Source: Rhyzopertha dominica
Lineage: Eukaryota > Arthropoda > Insecta > Coleoptera > Bostrichidae
Direction: 5' to 3'
NCBI GenBank assembly: GCA_025024175.1
Contig: QCXZ01000041.1
Span: 11,403,786-11,467,785, forward strand
Length of the DNA: 64,000 nt
The position numbers and the translations under genes were made by a program. A model generated the notes under the pieces. That model ran no database searches and had not been told where the DNA came from. It was given only the letters and a program-made list of their open reading frames with translations. Below, one piece after another: positions 34,550-45,859 of this stretch; position 1 is the first letter of the stretch; each line of letters opens with the position of its first letter.

Positions 34550-37500
34550 ACATCTAAATGTTCTGTAAAAGACAAAGCAGTGTGGATAGACATAGATGTC
34601 AAGCACTTGATACTGGTTTCTATTCGATCATTGCAAACCTATAATCAACAAATACGACCTTGACGTGAATCGCATCCCATCAGTCTCGATGTTTACGAGC
34701 ATTGTATGTTTGCCCTTACTGAAACCACCAATCAGCGGCAACCGACAGAAATCAGTTCACGGAATAAAGATCTTCACCAGGTTAAATAAGAGCAAATCCC
34801 ATCTATTATTATTTGTAACCATATTATAGCGGGAATAAATAGGTACTCCTAAGTACCCCTAAGCGATCTCCAATCAGAAAACCATCTCTAAATTCATCAA
34901 GATCGATTTCAAAGTTTTTAGTTAGTATTGAACAAATCTCACATATGCTGAAAGGGGGAAACTTTGACACAAAAAAGTCCAAGGAAAATGATAGAATGGG
35001 TGTAATGAATTTATCAACATCTGACAATGAATGTACGTTAAAAAAAATTAGACTGACACGATGACAACTCCACCTAGCTGCTATTATGGGAATTACTTTT
35101 TAAAGGAACTGACCCCTAGTCTGACAAGTTGACATGCCCCCACGGCACTTTTTGCAAGCGAGCAAAACCAACATACATTAAAATGCATGTCTATGCTGTG
35201 CTGTCTGCACCGCAAACAACTACAGATAGATCTATTTCGCTATCATTATAGCTCATCAGTGCAGTTTCGGTCTAGTGCAGACAGCACGGTATAGAACTGG
35301 CAAAAATCTAAGGAATTTTGGCTTCGACATATTGTGGGCAATAGGCTCACTACGAATGTGCGAAAAAGTTAAAAAAACAAAGAACTATATAAGTATGCGA
35401 AACATAACTAAAACTTTTCATTTTATAGTTTTTTTACCAAAGAATTATTTTATGCTTGTTTTATTTTTAATTTTATATATGAGTGCATAGGTTGCCATCA
35501 TATCAAATGTGTTGTAATAGCATCCTTGAAACACAAAATATACTTCTATAAATCAGGTGTTTTCCTTTTGTGAATGGTAGGTGTTTATACTATTAACCAT
35601 AATGAACCAAATATATATTAAAAATGTAATTTTGAGTTACTATTGGTATCAAAATTGGTTAATTAAAAAAAGGGTGCAAGATATTTGCAGGAATGCTCGG
35701 AGGTCAATTCCAACATTAATTTTGATTGTCCTGTTTACCTATCTGCTATAATTGTCCATTACTTGTACAGAACCTAAACTGAACATTTTTGTAGTGGTTG
35801 TTTGTTGATATTGATTATTTTTTGAAATGATGTGCTTATTTTCTAGATGTACTAAATTAAAACATTAAAATGGTTGATCCACCATGTGATTTACTAATAT
35901 TTTTAAAACTGGAACCGACTATCTCGAAAAACTTTTTGATTCAAGGTCACACTTTATACCCACAAATAAAAATGTCAATTCTGAAAAATAACATCATTCT
36001 AAAAACTAAGGTTGATATTGACATATTACTGTAATTTTTTTTGCAATATCGCTCGAAACTCTGGGAATTTCTTTATCTTCAGCGATATGTAGCGAAACTG
36101 GCAATTCTGCAGCAGAAATTTTGTATAGGGAATTTTATACATCGGGTCTCCAAAACAGTAAAATATTTTTAAACTGAAATATTGTAAGAGAGCGTTCAGT
36201 GTTCCTTACCAATGTGTTGCTGCTACTGAAAACCAAAAAGTAATTAGATAATTAAATAAAATTTGTACATACACGATTTCTATTACTTGTTCTTTAAATT
36301 TTTCGCTAATAATTGCAAAACCTTTAATCATATATGATGTATAATCACTTGTTTTCATTCACAGTAAATAGGTAATTAAATATGGTTTAATCCAAACTTA
36401 AACCATCCTGATTATGATCACACTATAATAATGCATAATATCCCGAATGGTAGCACTTATTGATAACAAAACACTGACCAGAACCATCATTTTGTCACAC
36501 ATCCCGTGGCACTGCACAGTATCCTCGTCACTCTCACTTCTAACGTGCAAATGTTGTGACGGGCAGTGCCCTCTCTCTTTTATACCATTAGAACTATTTC
36601 ATTTTTGTACAAAACATGTCCCAGATTATGATAAAAGAGCATGAAATTTCACTGCGTCGGCACTTTCGCTCAAGGTTGGACTATCGCTAACATTTTTAAT
36701 TGTTGTGCCTTCTCTGCGTCCACTCCCTTTCGTTGGCGACCCAAAAAGGAAGGTCTGATTTATGCTAGGACATAGTTGGCTTTCTTACCAGAGTTATTGC
36801 TCTAATAAATTTTTGTGTGCTCGCTTTCAGACAGGTGTGTGAAAGATTATTTGAAAAATGACCGAAGATAAGGTCGTGAATACCACGGAGTGATGATGTT
36901 GAACAGCTAGCCTCGGGATCGTAGCCAGAAGTGGATTTAGAGTTTTCCATCAAATTGTGTCATCAGAGTTTAACTTACAAGCTTAAAATATTCATGAAAT
37001 ACTGTAGAATTTCAATTGTGGGCTTGGAAAAAAGCAGATTTCTGTGGACAATTGGAGATAATAATAACGTTACAAAAGGTTTGCATCATCATTTCAAAAA
37101 AAGTTTAAAGCTTTTAATCTACTTCATTAATTGATTACTATTACATAAATATAATGTTGTACTATTAGGCGTTTTTGAATTGAATATGTTTTTTATATGT
37201 TAAACAAAAATTTGATACAACAGTATACTTAGCTATGGGTTCTTCTATTATTCAATTGTTTCTTAATTTATCTTGGTAACTTTATTTAGATGACGCTTCG
37301 AGTCTAATTAAGTTTATTACGTTTGAAAACTTATTACGTATTGTATAAGTTTCAGTTAAGAGACCTATACTGGTAGCCTTTTTTTCTTAATCTTCCTTTC
37401 CAAACTTAAACAACCACTAAACAGGCAATTATATACGAGGGTGAATGCTTTCAGCGTCCAACAGTATTTTCCATTTAACTTTACACCCTTACACAAACAA

Positions 37501-39040
37501 AACAGTCTTTAAATCATTATTTCCTTAAACTCTTTTGAAAAAAAAACTAGGTGCTATTCTCGTAATTGTTATAAGTCATTTTTTAAATTATTTAATAGGA
37601 AAGTTGTAGATACTTTAAATATTCAACAAAATTAAAGTATTTTTTATTAATACCTACAATAATATAAAAGTTATAGATAGTGTTTCAGTTCTAAATCACT
37701 CAGATACATGAATCTTCAAGTAGGATTGTAACACAGTTCATGACGAATAAACAAGATCTTTTCATGAAAAGAAAAAAATGCAGAAATTGAGAATAAATAT
37801 ACGAAATACTGATATAACGCCAAATTCTTTATTAGAACACTGTCAAGATGAACAACTTAAAATTTTTTGAAACAAATTGCCTAAATTAAATTATCAAGAA
37901 ATTTTACAAGATATACAAAATTATGTGATCAAGGCTTTACTATTTTAAATTAATTTTATAATTTCTATTGTCAATTTGGTATAGATTCCTTGATGCTTTG
38001 AATACAAATACGAAATAAACAAAGCTACTAGCTATGGCTGTGTACATGAAAACGCTTTATCAGTTTGAAATCAAGTTCATCTCGCTTTAGGTGTAGGTAC
38101 TTGATTTTGGAAGGAAATATAACTTTTTTTAGTCAATAAATGCACTCAATATTCCTGATTTAAGAAGCAAAAAAAACAGCAAACACATACTGTGCTTGCC
38201 CTTTAGAATAGGAACCCGTTCCTTTATTTTTAGAAATAAGGAAGACATTTTAATAAATGGCTTGTTTTATTCCTCTCGAATGCTTTCTATGTTGTGTGAG
38301 CAGAATGCGTTTTGTCTTTCGACATTATAGATGTGACGGTTTTCAAAATAAAATGCGCGCCGAATGTTGAGTAGAAAAAAATAATGCAGGTAATTGTCAT
38401 TACGGATACAGTAATGTAATAATCACTTACTTTTTTTAGATAAAATTTCAGTATAATAAGCTTCTGTAATAAAATTACACCACTTTTCTGTTAGAAAACG
38501 TGCAAATTGAAACTGTATTTATTTGGCGATAACCGATTCAGAAATGACCAAAATCGGGCAATTCTCAAGGTTTAGATCTTGTATTAAGGTCTACTTTCTA
38601 GACTAACTACATGTCAATATCCCCTACTAATTGACAACTTTTTCAAGAATTTAGCCAATTGCTTTAAAAATTTAATGTGGTAATTAATATGTGCTGTCTT
38701 GAAAGTAAATTACCTAACGTGGGAAGGTAGTACAAGCTTCGTAAATCGCTGTTTCAATTCATACAGCGGAAATTATTTTCAGAAGAAAGCCGTCGTTTAT
38801 ATTCATCGTTCTAGTTGGATTCAACGGAAGCTACAAACTGCTGCAACCGTTATAAATAACATACTGGTAAACAGAATAATTCCACAGCGGAAACTAACGC
38901 ATCCTAGAATTAAGACCAATTAGGTGTTGCCATGATAGAAAGTGTTGAATNTAGTAGCAATTTCGACGGACATTAACATACTTTTAGCAAACCTTTCGGT
39001 GCAAAACTTGTTCGACCAAACTATTTTTAGAGGCAGTTGC
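34550..39040. other. Intergenic DNA with possible element termini
   Basis: There is no supported gene. A 14-bp inverted repeat built on GTGCTGTCTGCAC lies at 35196-35209 and 35276-35289. Around 36540-36760 a less AT-rich patch with CTTTTATACC and, at its end, TTGGCGACCC looks like the end of an LTR next to a primer-binding region, but no matching second LTR is present. GAGGGTGAATGCTTTCAGCG at about 37440 resembles a mariner-type end and recurs at 15431. Confidence 0.4.
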
Positions 39041-39044
39041 TTAG

Positions 39045-39330
39045 GGCTATTTTAAACTTAAATTCAAATTCAAATTGTTTATTTAATCCCAAGACATTAA
39101 AACTAGAAAACTATAAAGCACAGTTAATACAGTTAATATCACAGATCATCCCAATAATTGCCGAATTTGCAAACATTGCGAAAACAGTTTTCATCCTTAA
39201 TACATTTAGTAACTCTTATTTAAAGTTTTCCAAAATTTATTTGCTTGACTGCAAAAAGCATTTGGCCACTGTAAGAATGGGACTTCTTAAAAATATCACA
39301 TGTTGCGGGAGGTAGGTAAAAATTAATCAA
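39045..39330 (-). repeat. Possible LINE 3' end with TTGAAT-type tail
   Basis: Read on the minus strand the block ends in AATAAACAATTTGAATTTGA and continues with the same repeat, the kind of short-repeat tail seen at 3' ends of insect non-LTR elements. The preceding 250 bases carry no clear reverse-transcriptase motif. The 92-codon plus-strand frame covering it is most likely a chance reading through the tail. Confidence 0.3.
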
Positions 39331-39774
39331 TTTCCTTGTGTTATGGTTATGAATGCTTATGTTTATATTATATAGTTTCTGATTTTTGTGAATGTAGACA
39401 AGAATATCCAAAATGTACAAACACAAAAGTGGTAGGATTTTAATACTTTTAAATAGCTCCTTGCAGGACTATTTGAAGGGCAGTTCAGCCATACACCTTG
39501 ATTTACAACTTCTTGTATTGTAATGAAAATAGGTTGCCTATCTAATTCTTTCAAATCTTTTTTAAAGCATCACCAAAACGAACTGATCAGAATTAAGTAT
39601 TTGCCATGTATTTATATTTTATTAAATTGCATATTAATAGGTAGCATGTAATCCACAAAACAGCTGTGACAGCTTATAAATTCGAAAAAATGAATCGTAA
39701 GGTGTATTTTTAATATTAAAAATGTGATTTACCCTAAATTTGACATTTAGTTTAGAGGTCAGAATAAATATAAA

Positions 39775-40245
39775 TTGCCATTTATTTTCGGGGCTCTTGC
39801 GGCTCGTTTACGGTTTGGCTAACAGTCGAATATATGGGAAAGAACGTCGTTCTTTATTATAACATTTCCCTCTATCAACTTAAAACGCATATAATTTTTC
39901 ATATCCTCTCCAAGCTATAACAAAATGGAAACTGAATGGTAAACACTCATAACCCCAAAAAGAATAATGAAACTTACAGTAAGAATGAAGATGATCTTAA
40001 CAACAGAAAAACAAACTTTGCGATTTCGGCATATCACGTCTAGGGGCCTTAAACAACTTTTTCATACGTTGATAATCTCGAGGAACGTTTACAAAAATTT
40101 TGTTAAGTATACTGACTGAAGTACTTTTATAACCATGTACAAAACAACACTTGTTTTGTTTTCCATGCATAATAGATGCTTGAAAAACTACACAAATCAC
40201 TTTTTGGTGCGACCTCTTACACCGTCCTTTCAATAAACACCACAC
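39775..40245 (-). pseudogene. THAP-domain pseudogene
   Basis: The minus frame from 40245 contains KCCFVHGYKSTSVS, then FVNVPRDYQRMKKLFKAP and SLFFCC, followed by a stop and DHL. A working THAP domain has C-x(2-4)-C near the start, a VP(R/K) stretch, then CxxHF. Here the second cysteine appears replaced by tyrosine, and the residue after SLFFCC is a TAA stop where relatives have glutamate. About 60 bases further on, LGEDMKNYMRFKLIEGN and then LSHIFDC (about 39910-39830) complete the typical C-terminal part of the domain. Between them lies a 63-base segment (39977-39915) with GTAAGT and TATAG ends like an insect intron, though splicing it would shift the frame by one. The gene is dead. THAP domains occur in P-element-like transposases and host DNA-binding proteins. 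A GACGTCA word lies about 75 bases upstream. Confidence 0.6.
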
Positions 40246-40249
40246 AAAA

Positions 40250-42575
40250 GCTTTTCCAATACATGAATGATACTACAACATTAAATAGCACGCTCCTCGG
40301 TAATGTTTACATGACACTTGACGTCACGAGTTGAGCAACCTTGGATAGAAGCGTTTTGGCGGTGACTCCTAAGATTCGAATTTCAGATCTGAAATTCTCT
40401 ACCTACAAATATTTTTTTTGTTTTTTTTTAACATGGCGTACGATATATTCAAGATTCATTTTACGTAATTTTCAAAAAAGTGATAATACCCAATTTAGAG
40501 ATCCGCATTGTTCGAAGTAGTCAGAAAGGAAATCAATCAGGAATTCCGCTAAGAATTTGGTGAAGAGAATATCCTCATGTTAAATCCAGCGAAATATTTC
40601 AAAAGAAGTCGCTTACTTTTGCTGAAGATGGCAGCTTAGCTGTTAAAATACGTATTCAGTTATCCTAAACGTTTGAGCGTTTTTCGAAATTTTTGTAACA
40701 ACCTTTTATGTGCTACCTTATATATACTCGGTATAGTTTATAAAATAAGCATATCGGTTTGCAAAATTCATAAAGCCGTTAGTGACCGAGCTGTAAGTCT
40801 GCATGTGCAGCTGTTTGATAACTTCGGCCATTTCTCNATCTTTTCTGTGGGGCTTCCTATGAGAAAGATACGTCTGTACCATTCAGGATGGGCTATCTTC
40901 AACGTTTTGTCACAAATGGAAACTTCGAAAAACTAAAAAAATATTTATATGAGTTTGAAACAAAAAAAATGTTTGTGTCTACTCTATAAGAGAAGGAATT
41001 CAGTTATTACGGTCCACACTACTTTCTTTTATTGCCAATTTCTGATAACAGTATTTGAATGTGATTGACACCAAATCAGCTTTCGAGAAATTCTTTTACG
41101 TAGGTGAGACTAATCCCCAGATCAGTAGGCGTATAACTGCCTTTCTTAAGTGGAGAAAAACGCTTCGAAGACTCAGAATTGCTGCCATTAGAACCGAACG
41201 GCCACGCAAACGAAGCATTTATTTGCAGCAAAAACAAACAGGCGAGAGTTCTTAATAGCCTATCAAAGATGACAATCTAGCATGTCATGAAACTTATAGA
41301 GCGACCGCACCACCTGAGTGATGGTAATGTTGGTGAATTTGCGTATACCAGATGTCATTATTTCAGAGCACCGACCGTCTCGACTTTCACTGTTGCCTTT
41401 CTTCTCGCTTTGTTTTGGTTCCATTCATGAGGCGACAACAGCACGATTGTCCAAGTTCACGGTTGACGCGAAGAAAGGCGATCATGTTTGACGTTTTTTA
41501 GAATTTGTTTTGTTAACGATATTTTATAGAATTAGGGTACCGAAGCGGAACGCATAATACTGTTTTTGTTATAGGCAGATGTTTTTAATATTACGGAGAG
41601 GTTCGCATAAAATTAGCATAAGGTTTATCGTGAAAAGGTTATAAGATGCTTACTTATAACAATACAATTGCTAATTAACTTTATCTAATTCTATAACACA
41701 TCTTAGTGAAAGATGTATATGGCACTGAGGGCATCAGCTCTTTTACACAATTATTCAAAGTCAAAAGCATCGATAATTCGCATTTTACTCGTAAACGGTA
41801 TGTGTTATCATACAGTTAGGTATATGGTTATGTTATCATACCAAGGCTTTGATATATATGTAGGCATAACCAGTTCTATACCATACTGGCTAAACTACAC
41901 TGACGCGCTGTAACAATAGCGAAACACATCAGTTTGTAGTTAGTTGCAGTGCAGACATGCATTTTAATACAATTATATTTCTTTATTTTTCCTACGAATC
42001 CCCATTCCAGAGATTTCGCTTTTCCAAATATTGAAGAGGTANCGTACTTGACGCATTTTAACGCGGTTTTTCCGGTAGACATAGTCCAAGATCTATTGTG
42101 ATTCAATTTTGTTAGGCAATGTTCTAATAATTAATATATGGTGTTATTACTCATGATTAAAGTAGAACAAATGATGTTGATTTCGGGAAAATTTTAATCT
42201 GACTGATATCCTTTAAATGATACTTCAATATAATGTCTGCTTCGCTTCCTTGCTAGATATCTATAAATTGTTCTAAGAAATTTGCATCACTTGTTATCTC
42301 ACTGATAGGTATCATAAGTATCGTCATTTTTAAAATTTGGTAAATGGTACATAAGTACTGGTGAACAATATAACCCTGCTTCTTTACAGTCACAGTTTGC
42401 ACTAAAATCCTCGTTTCAATTGCAAAATATGCTGTTAAATAATTTGCGTGCAGCAGGTTGGTAAAGTTTTAATCGAGTCCAAAGTATTATATACTAATTT
42501 CCAACTCTACTCTTCTGAGTCCAGTTGATTGCCTAGCTACACTTGAACTTGATAGTATACTAGATATAAGTATAT
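40250..42575. other. Intergenic DNA, no supported gene
   Basis: No recognisable protein. The 87-codon plus frame at 40673-40936 and the 66-codon frame at 41055-41255 carry no motif I know. Confidence 0.45.
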
Positions 42576-42579
42576 AAAA

Positions 42580-43839
42580 GATGATTCACTTAGACCCTTT
42601 TTAAATTCTAAATAAAACAAATAAAATGGAATTGGATGGTGGAATATTTATTATGACCTAAAAGACAATCCTTAACATTTATTTTTTTTAATAATGTCAT
42701 TTAAATGCTGGCCGCTACTAGGCCGTACGTGCTCCATTTGGAAGGTCCAATTTTCGATCACTCTTTCTAGCATTGCGACCAGTACCTGTCCATTTACGCG
42801 AGTAATGTTGGCTTCTAAATCCTGAATCGTAGCTGGCGTATCGACGAAGACCTTTGGCTTAAAATAAGCCCAAAGAAAAAAGTCTAAGATTGTGATATCA
42901 CACGATCTAGGCAGCAGTTGACAGGTCCAAAACGCCAAATTATCTGTTCACCAAAATGATTTCTCATTATAGCTATTAATTGTTTCACGCGCCGTGGGCC
43001 GTAGCTCCGGCTTGCTGAAAACAAATGTCGTCGACATCACGGGCTACAATTTGCGGTAACAAAAAGTCTGTTGGCATGGTGCGATAACGCTCGCCATTGA
43101 CAGGGGACCGATGATTCCACAAGCCCATGAACCACACCAAACAGCGCATTTTTTTGATGCAACTCTAGTTCGAGAGTCTTTTCGCGTTGGTCATCGGCCC
43201 AAATACGGCAATTTTGTTTATTGGCATATCCGTTGAGCCAAAAATGTGCCTCGTCACCAAACAAAATTCGACGAGAAAACAGCGGATCTTCATTAAGCTG
43301 TTCTAGAGCCCATTCACTGAAATTGAAGCGTAAATTAAGGTCTTGCGACTTCAATTCTTGAAGGAGTTGGATTTTGTAAGCTTTCAAACTAAGGTCCTTC
43401 CGTAAAATTCGCCAAGTTGTCGAATACAATAGGCGCAAGTGTTGAGATCGGCGTCGAATTGATTGCTGACGGTCTTCAGTCACACTCCCCGCTACAGCAC
43501 CAATATTCTCATTGCGGGCTGNATGTGGCCTTTTTGATCGCGTAGCATCAAGTAACGTATACTGACTCTCAAATTTGCGAATCGTATTGTCAATAGTGGT
43601 CTCGGAAGGTCGATGATACACACCATACGTTGCTCGAAGTGCACGAAAAACATTTCTCACAGAAAGCTGATTTTCGTAATACAGCTGTACAAATTTGGAG
43701 ACGCNGTGCTGAGCTAATTCTTTTCATGATGAAATGTCAAATAATACTAAACAAAAATGTCATGTCAAGTTGACACGACTTACATGTCAACTGTCATAAA
43801 ATAAGCAGAGAAATAGGTACCTCTAATAAAATAATCACC
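42580..43839 (-). mobile_element. Nearly full-length, inactive mariner-type transposon
   Basis: The transposase remnant is bracketed by sequences that both begin GRTGATT when read inwards: GATGATTCACTTAGACCC from 42580 and, inverted, GGTGATTATTTTATTAGAGG ending at 43839. The total of about 1.26 kb is right for a single-gene mariner-type element. Two Ns follow directly at 43840-43841, so the target-site duplication cannot be read there. Confidence 0.65.
42672..43660 (-). pseudogene. Mariner-type transposase pseudogene (helix-turn-helix plus DDE)
   Basis: The first open part (43660-43037) starts at an internal methionine in the helix-turn-helix region (MRNVFRALRATYGVYHRPSE) and runs through a second helix region (RRRSQHLRLLYSTTWRILRK) and the linker (LSLKAYKIQLLQELKSQDL) to ILFGDEAHFWLNGYANKQN, which holds the first catalytic aspartate. 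The second catalytic block reads CFQQAGATAHG (about 43025-42993), where relatives have QQDGAT, so the aspartate has become alanine. An in-frame TGA and frameshifts follow. LPRSCDITILDFFLWAYFKP (about 42925-42865) carries the third aspartate block, and the C-terminus, VIENWTFQMEHVRPSSGQHL, is intact in frame to 42672. The upstream N-terminus is cut by an N at 43705. It is the best preserved of the five mariner remnants in the window, yet it could not catalyse transposition. Confidence 0.9.
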
Positions 43840-44139
43840 NNTTATGAGCAGAGGCAATGTTGAAGGAAGACAAGATAGCAATAATATACTTTATTAATTC
43901 CGGACAGACAAGGCCTATAGATGGACACATCAGTTCCAAAATGGTTGATTGCCATTGTATAAAATTATTTTTTATTGATAACACATAACTTGAAATTTTG
44001 CTAATAAATTGTGTTTGGTTACATAGTTAACAAGGCTATCGAATATAGAAAAACTGACTTCATTGCACAAAGAATTATACAAACGGAATAATTTTTACAA
44101 AGGACTAATTAAATGGTGTACAGTATTTGAAGTACTGTA

Positions 44140-45342
44140 ATAAAAAAGGGCATTTCTAGGCAATAATCTAGGGACATTATCTCAGCTGACAAGCTAGGGC
44201 TAGAAATCTTAGCGAAGAATATATCGTGTAAGACCAGAACACATAATTAAGTTTTTTTTCACTGTGAGAGAATCTAGTTTACAAATGTCTAAAAGCTGTT
44301 GTGAGTTGAGCTGTACAGTCGCCATTTTTATATCGTCTTTTATTTTAATATTTAATTATGGATATAGGCCAACTTTTGAATAATGTAACATTTCTTTTCT
44401 CGCTTAGGCATGTAGGTGCAAAAAAAATTGCGGTGACATATTTATTGTAAATCAAGTGGCGTATTTAGAATTTTTGCTAGGGTGATATATAACACAAACT
44501 TGCATTTTTTGTGGAAACCATAATTGACTTTGCTATGGTTGAAAAGGCCTATTTTTCTGATTAAGAAAGTGTATACATTGTTAGGTTAATTTTTAGTAAT
44601 TTTACTGTTATTCAATTTTTTTTTAGTAATTTAATTAGATTTCTCTTAAAAGATGTAAACATCCAGGAGGCTATGGAAAAAACACACATTAAGTAAAAAT
44701 ATTAATCCATTAAAATACTATATGCAAATTAGGATACATACATAATACTCCTAAAGGCGCCCATGCAATTTTTTATCGGTAATCTAGAATGCCATGTAAC
44801 TAATGAAAATGATTGTTTTAGAGATAGGTACCTATGCATTGTTTAACGTCAATTATTCACATTCATTTTGACCAAAAACGTAAAATCTCATTAATTTGTT
44901 ACAAAAATTAGAATAATGGCAAAATTAGTAAAAATAAACCTAACAATGTATACATAATTTTTTTTAATAAACAGTAGGCCTATTCAAACAGAGTAAAGCC
45001 AACTATGCTTTTCATTGAAAAAAATGCAAGTTTTTGTTATGTCTATAAAATATGACCAAAAAAAGTAATTCCGAATACGCCACTGGGTTCTGAATAGAAA
45101 TATCCGTAAAAATGTTCTCATAGTTTCTTTTGTATCTACATATCCAATGGAGATATTAAGAAATGAAGATATGTTACATTATTCCAAAGTTGGATAGAGG
45201 TTAAAAAAGACGATAAAAATGGCGATGGTACAGCTCAACTCACAACAAAGAACTGTAATGTAGAAATTGCAACCCTATAGCATTAACAGTTACAGAGATA
45301 CCCTACAATTCCAACGAAATTGGGACACCCTGTACATATACA
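44140..45342. mobile_element. Foldback element with 350-bp arms and a TACAGGGTGTCCC-type end
   Basis: The arm 44298-44645 pairs with 44888-45246 in inverted orientation. Shared words, in order from outside to inside, are GTTGTGAGTTGAGCTGTAC, ATAATGTAACAT, GTGGCGTATT, AACTTGCATTTTTT, AATAGGCCTA/AAAGGCCTA and TGTATACATTGTTAGGTT. Weaker pairing continues outwards to about 44140 and to 45342, where the right end reads, on the minus strand, TACAGGGTGTCCCAATTTCG, a typical Tc1/mariner-type terminus. The 240-base spacer has no coding sequence. It is a non-autonomous palindromic element. Confidence 0.75.
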
Positions 45343-45486
45343 ATTATAATTTTTCTCTCTTGCTGTAATACAATAGTATGCGTTTCAAGAAAACTGTTTC
45401 TCTTTTGCTAAGTTTTAACATGCCTAGGGAATTTAGTCTCCATAATAAAAAATTCTTTTTAGATTTGTAATTAAGTGGCTACTTCT

Positions 45487-45854
45487 TACAGGGTTTCTAT
45501 GAATGATTCAAAAACGCGGGCAGCGTTGATTTCTGAATTTTTTGTGCCGCCTTTTTATAACTGCTTCCAAGCTACAATATGCAAGGCGATAGTACTGAAG
45601 GTTACAGACCAATGTCACCCGACAGCTCCGAAATGTGGGCTTTCTACAACCTTAAAGTTAATTATCCCACAAAACACTAAGGAATATGTTGAAAATACAC
45701 ACCCCCAGGCGTTTTCTCATATTAAAATATATCAAATAATTCAAAAATTGGCAGATGACAAGTATACGTCACTTTCCTAAGGGGCAGCAAATTGATTTAA
45801 TCGATAATTTCCATAAGCGCCCTGGATGCATGAATCATTTATAGAAACCCTGTA
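45487..45854. mobile_element. 368-bp MITE with TA target site
   Basis: The ends TACAGGGTTTCTATGAATGA (from 45487) and, inverted, TACAGGGTTTCTATAAATGA (ending 45854) match at 23 of 24 positions over the full repeat. Each is bounded by TA, the mariner-type target duplication. The 101-codon frame inside is probably chance, since the homologous copy at 48.5 kb does not keep it. The MITE sits about 145 bases beyond the foldback element. Confidence 0.8.
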
Positions 45855-45859
45855 CAATG

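Noticed and set aside
45475..45780. 101-codon plus-strand frame
   Set aside because: It starts just outside the MITE and lies within it, is not conserved in the second copy at 48.5 kb and has no motif.
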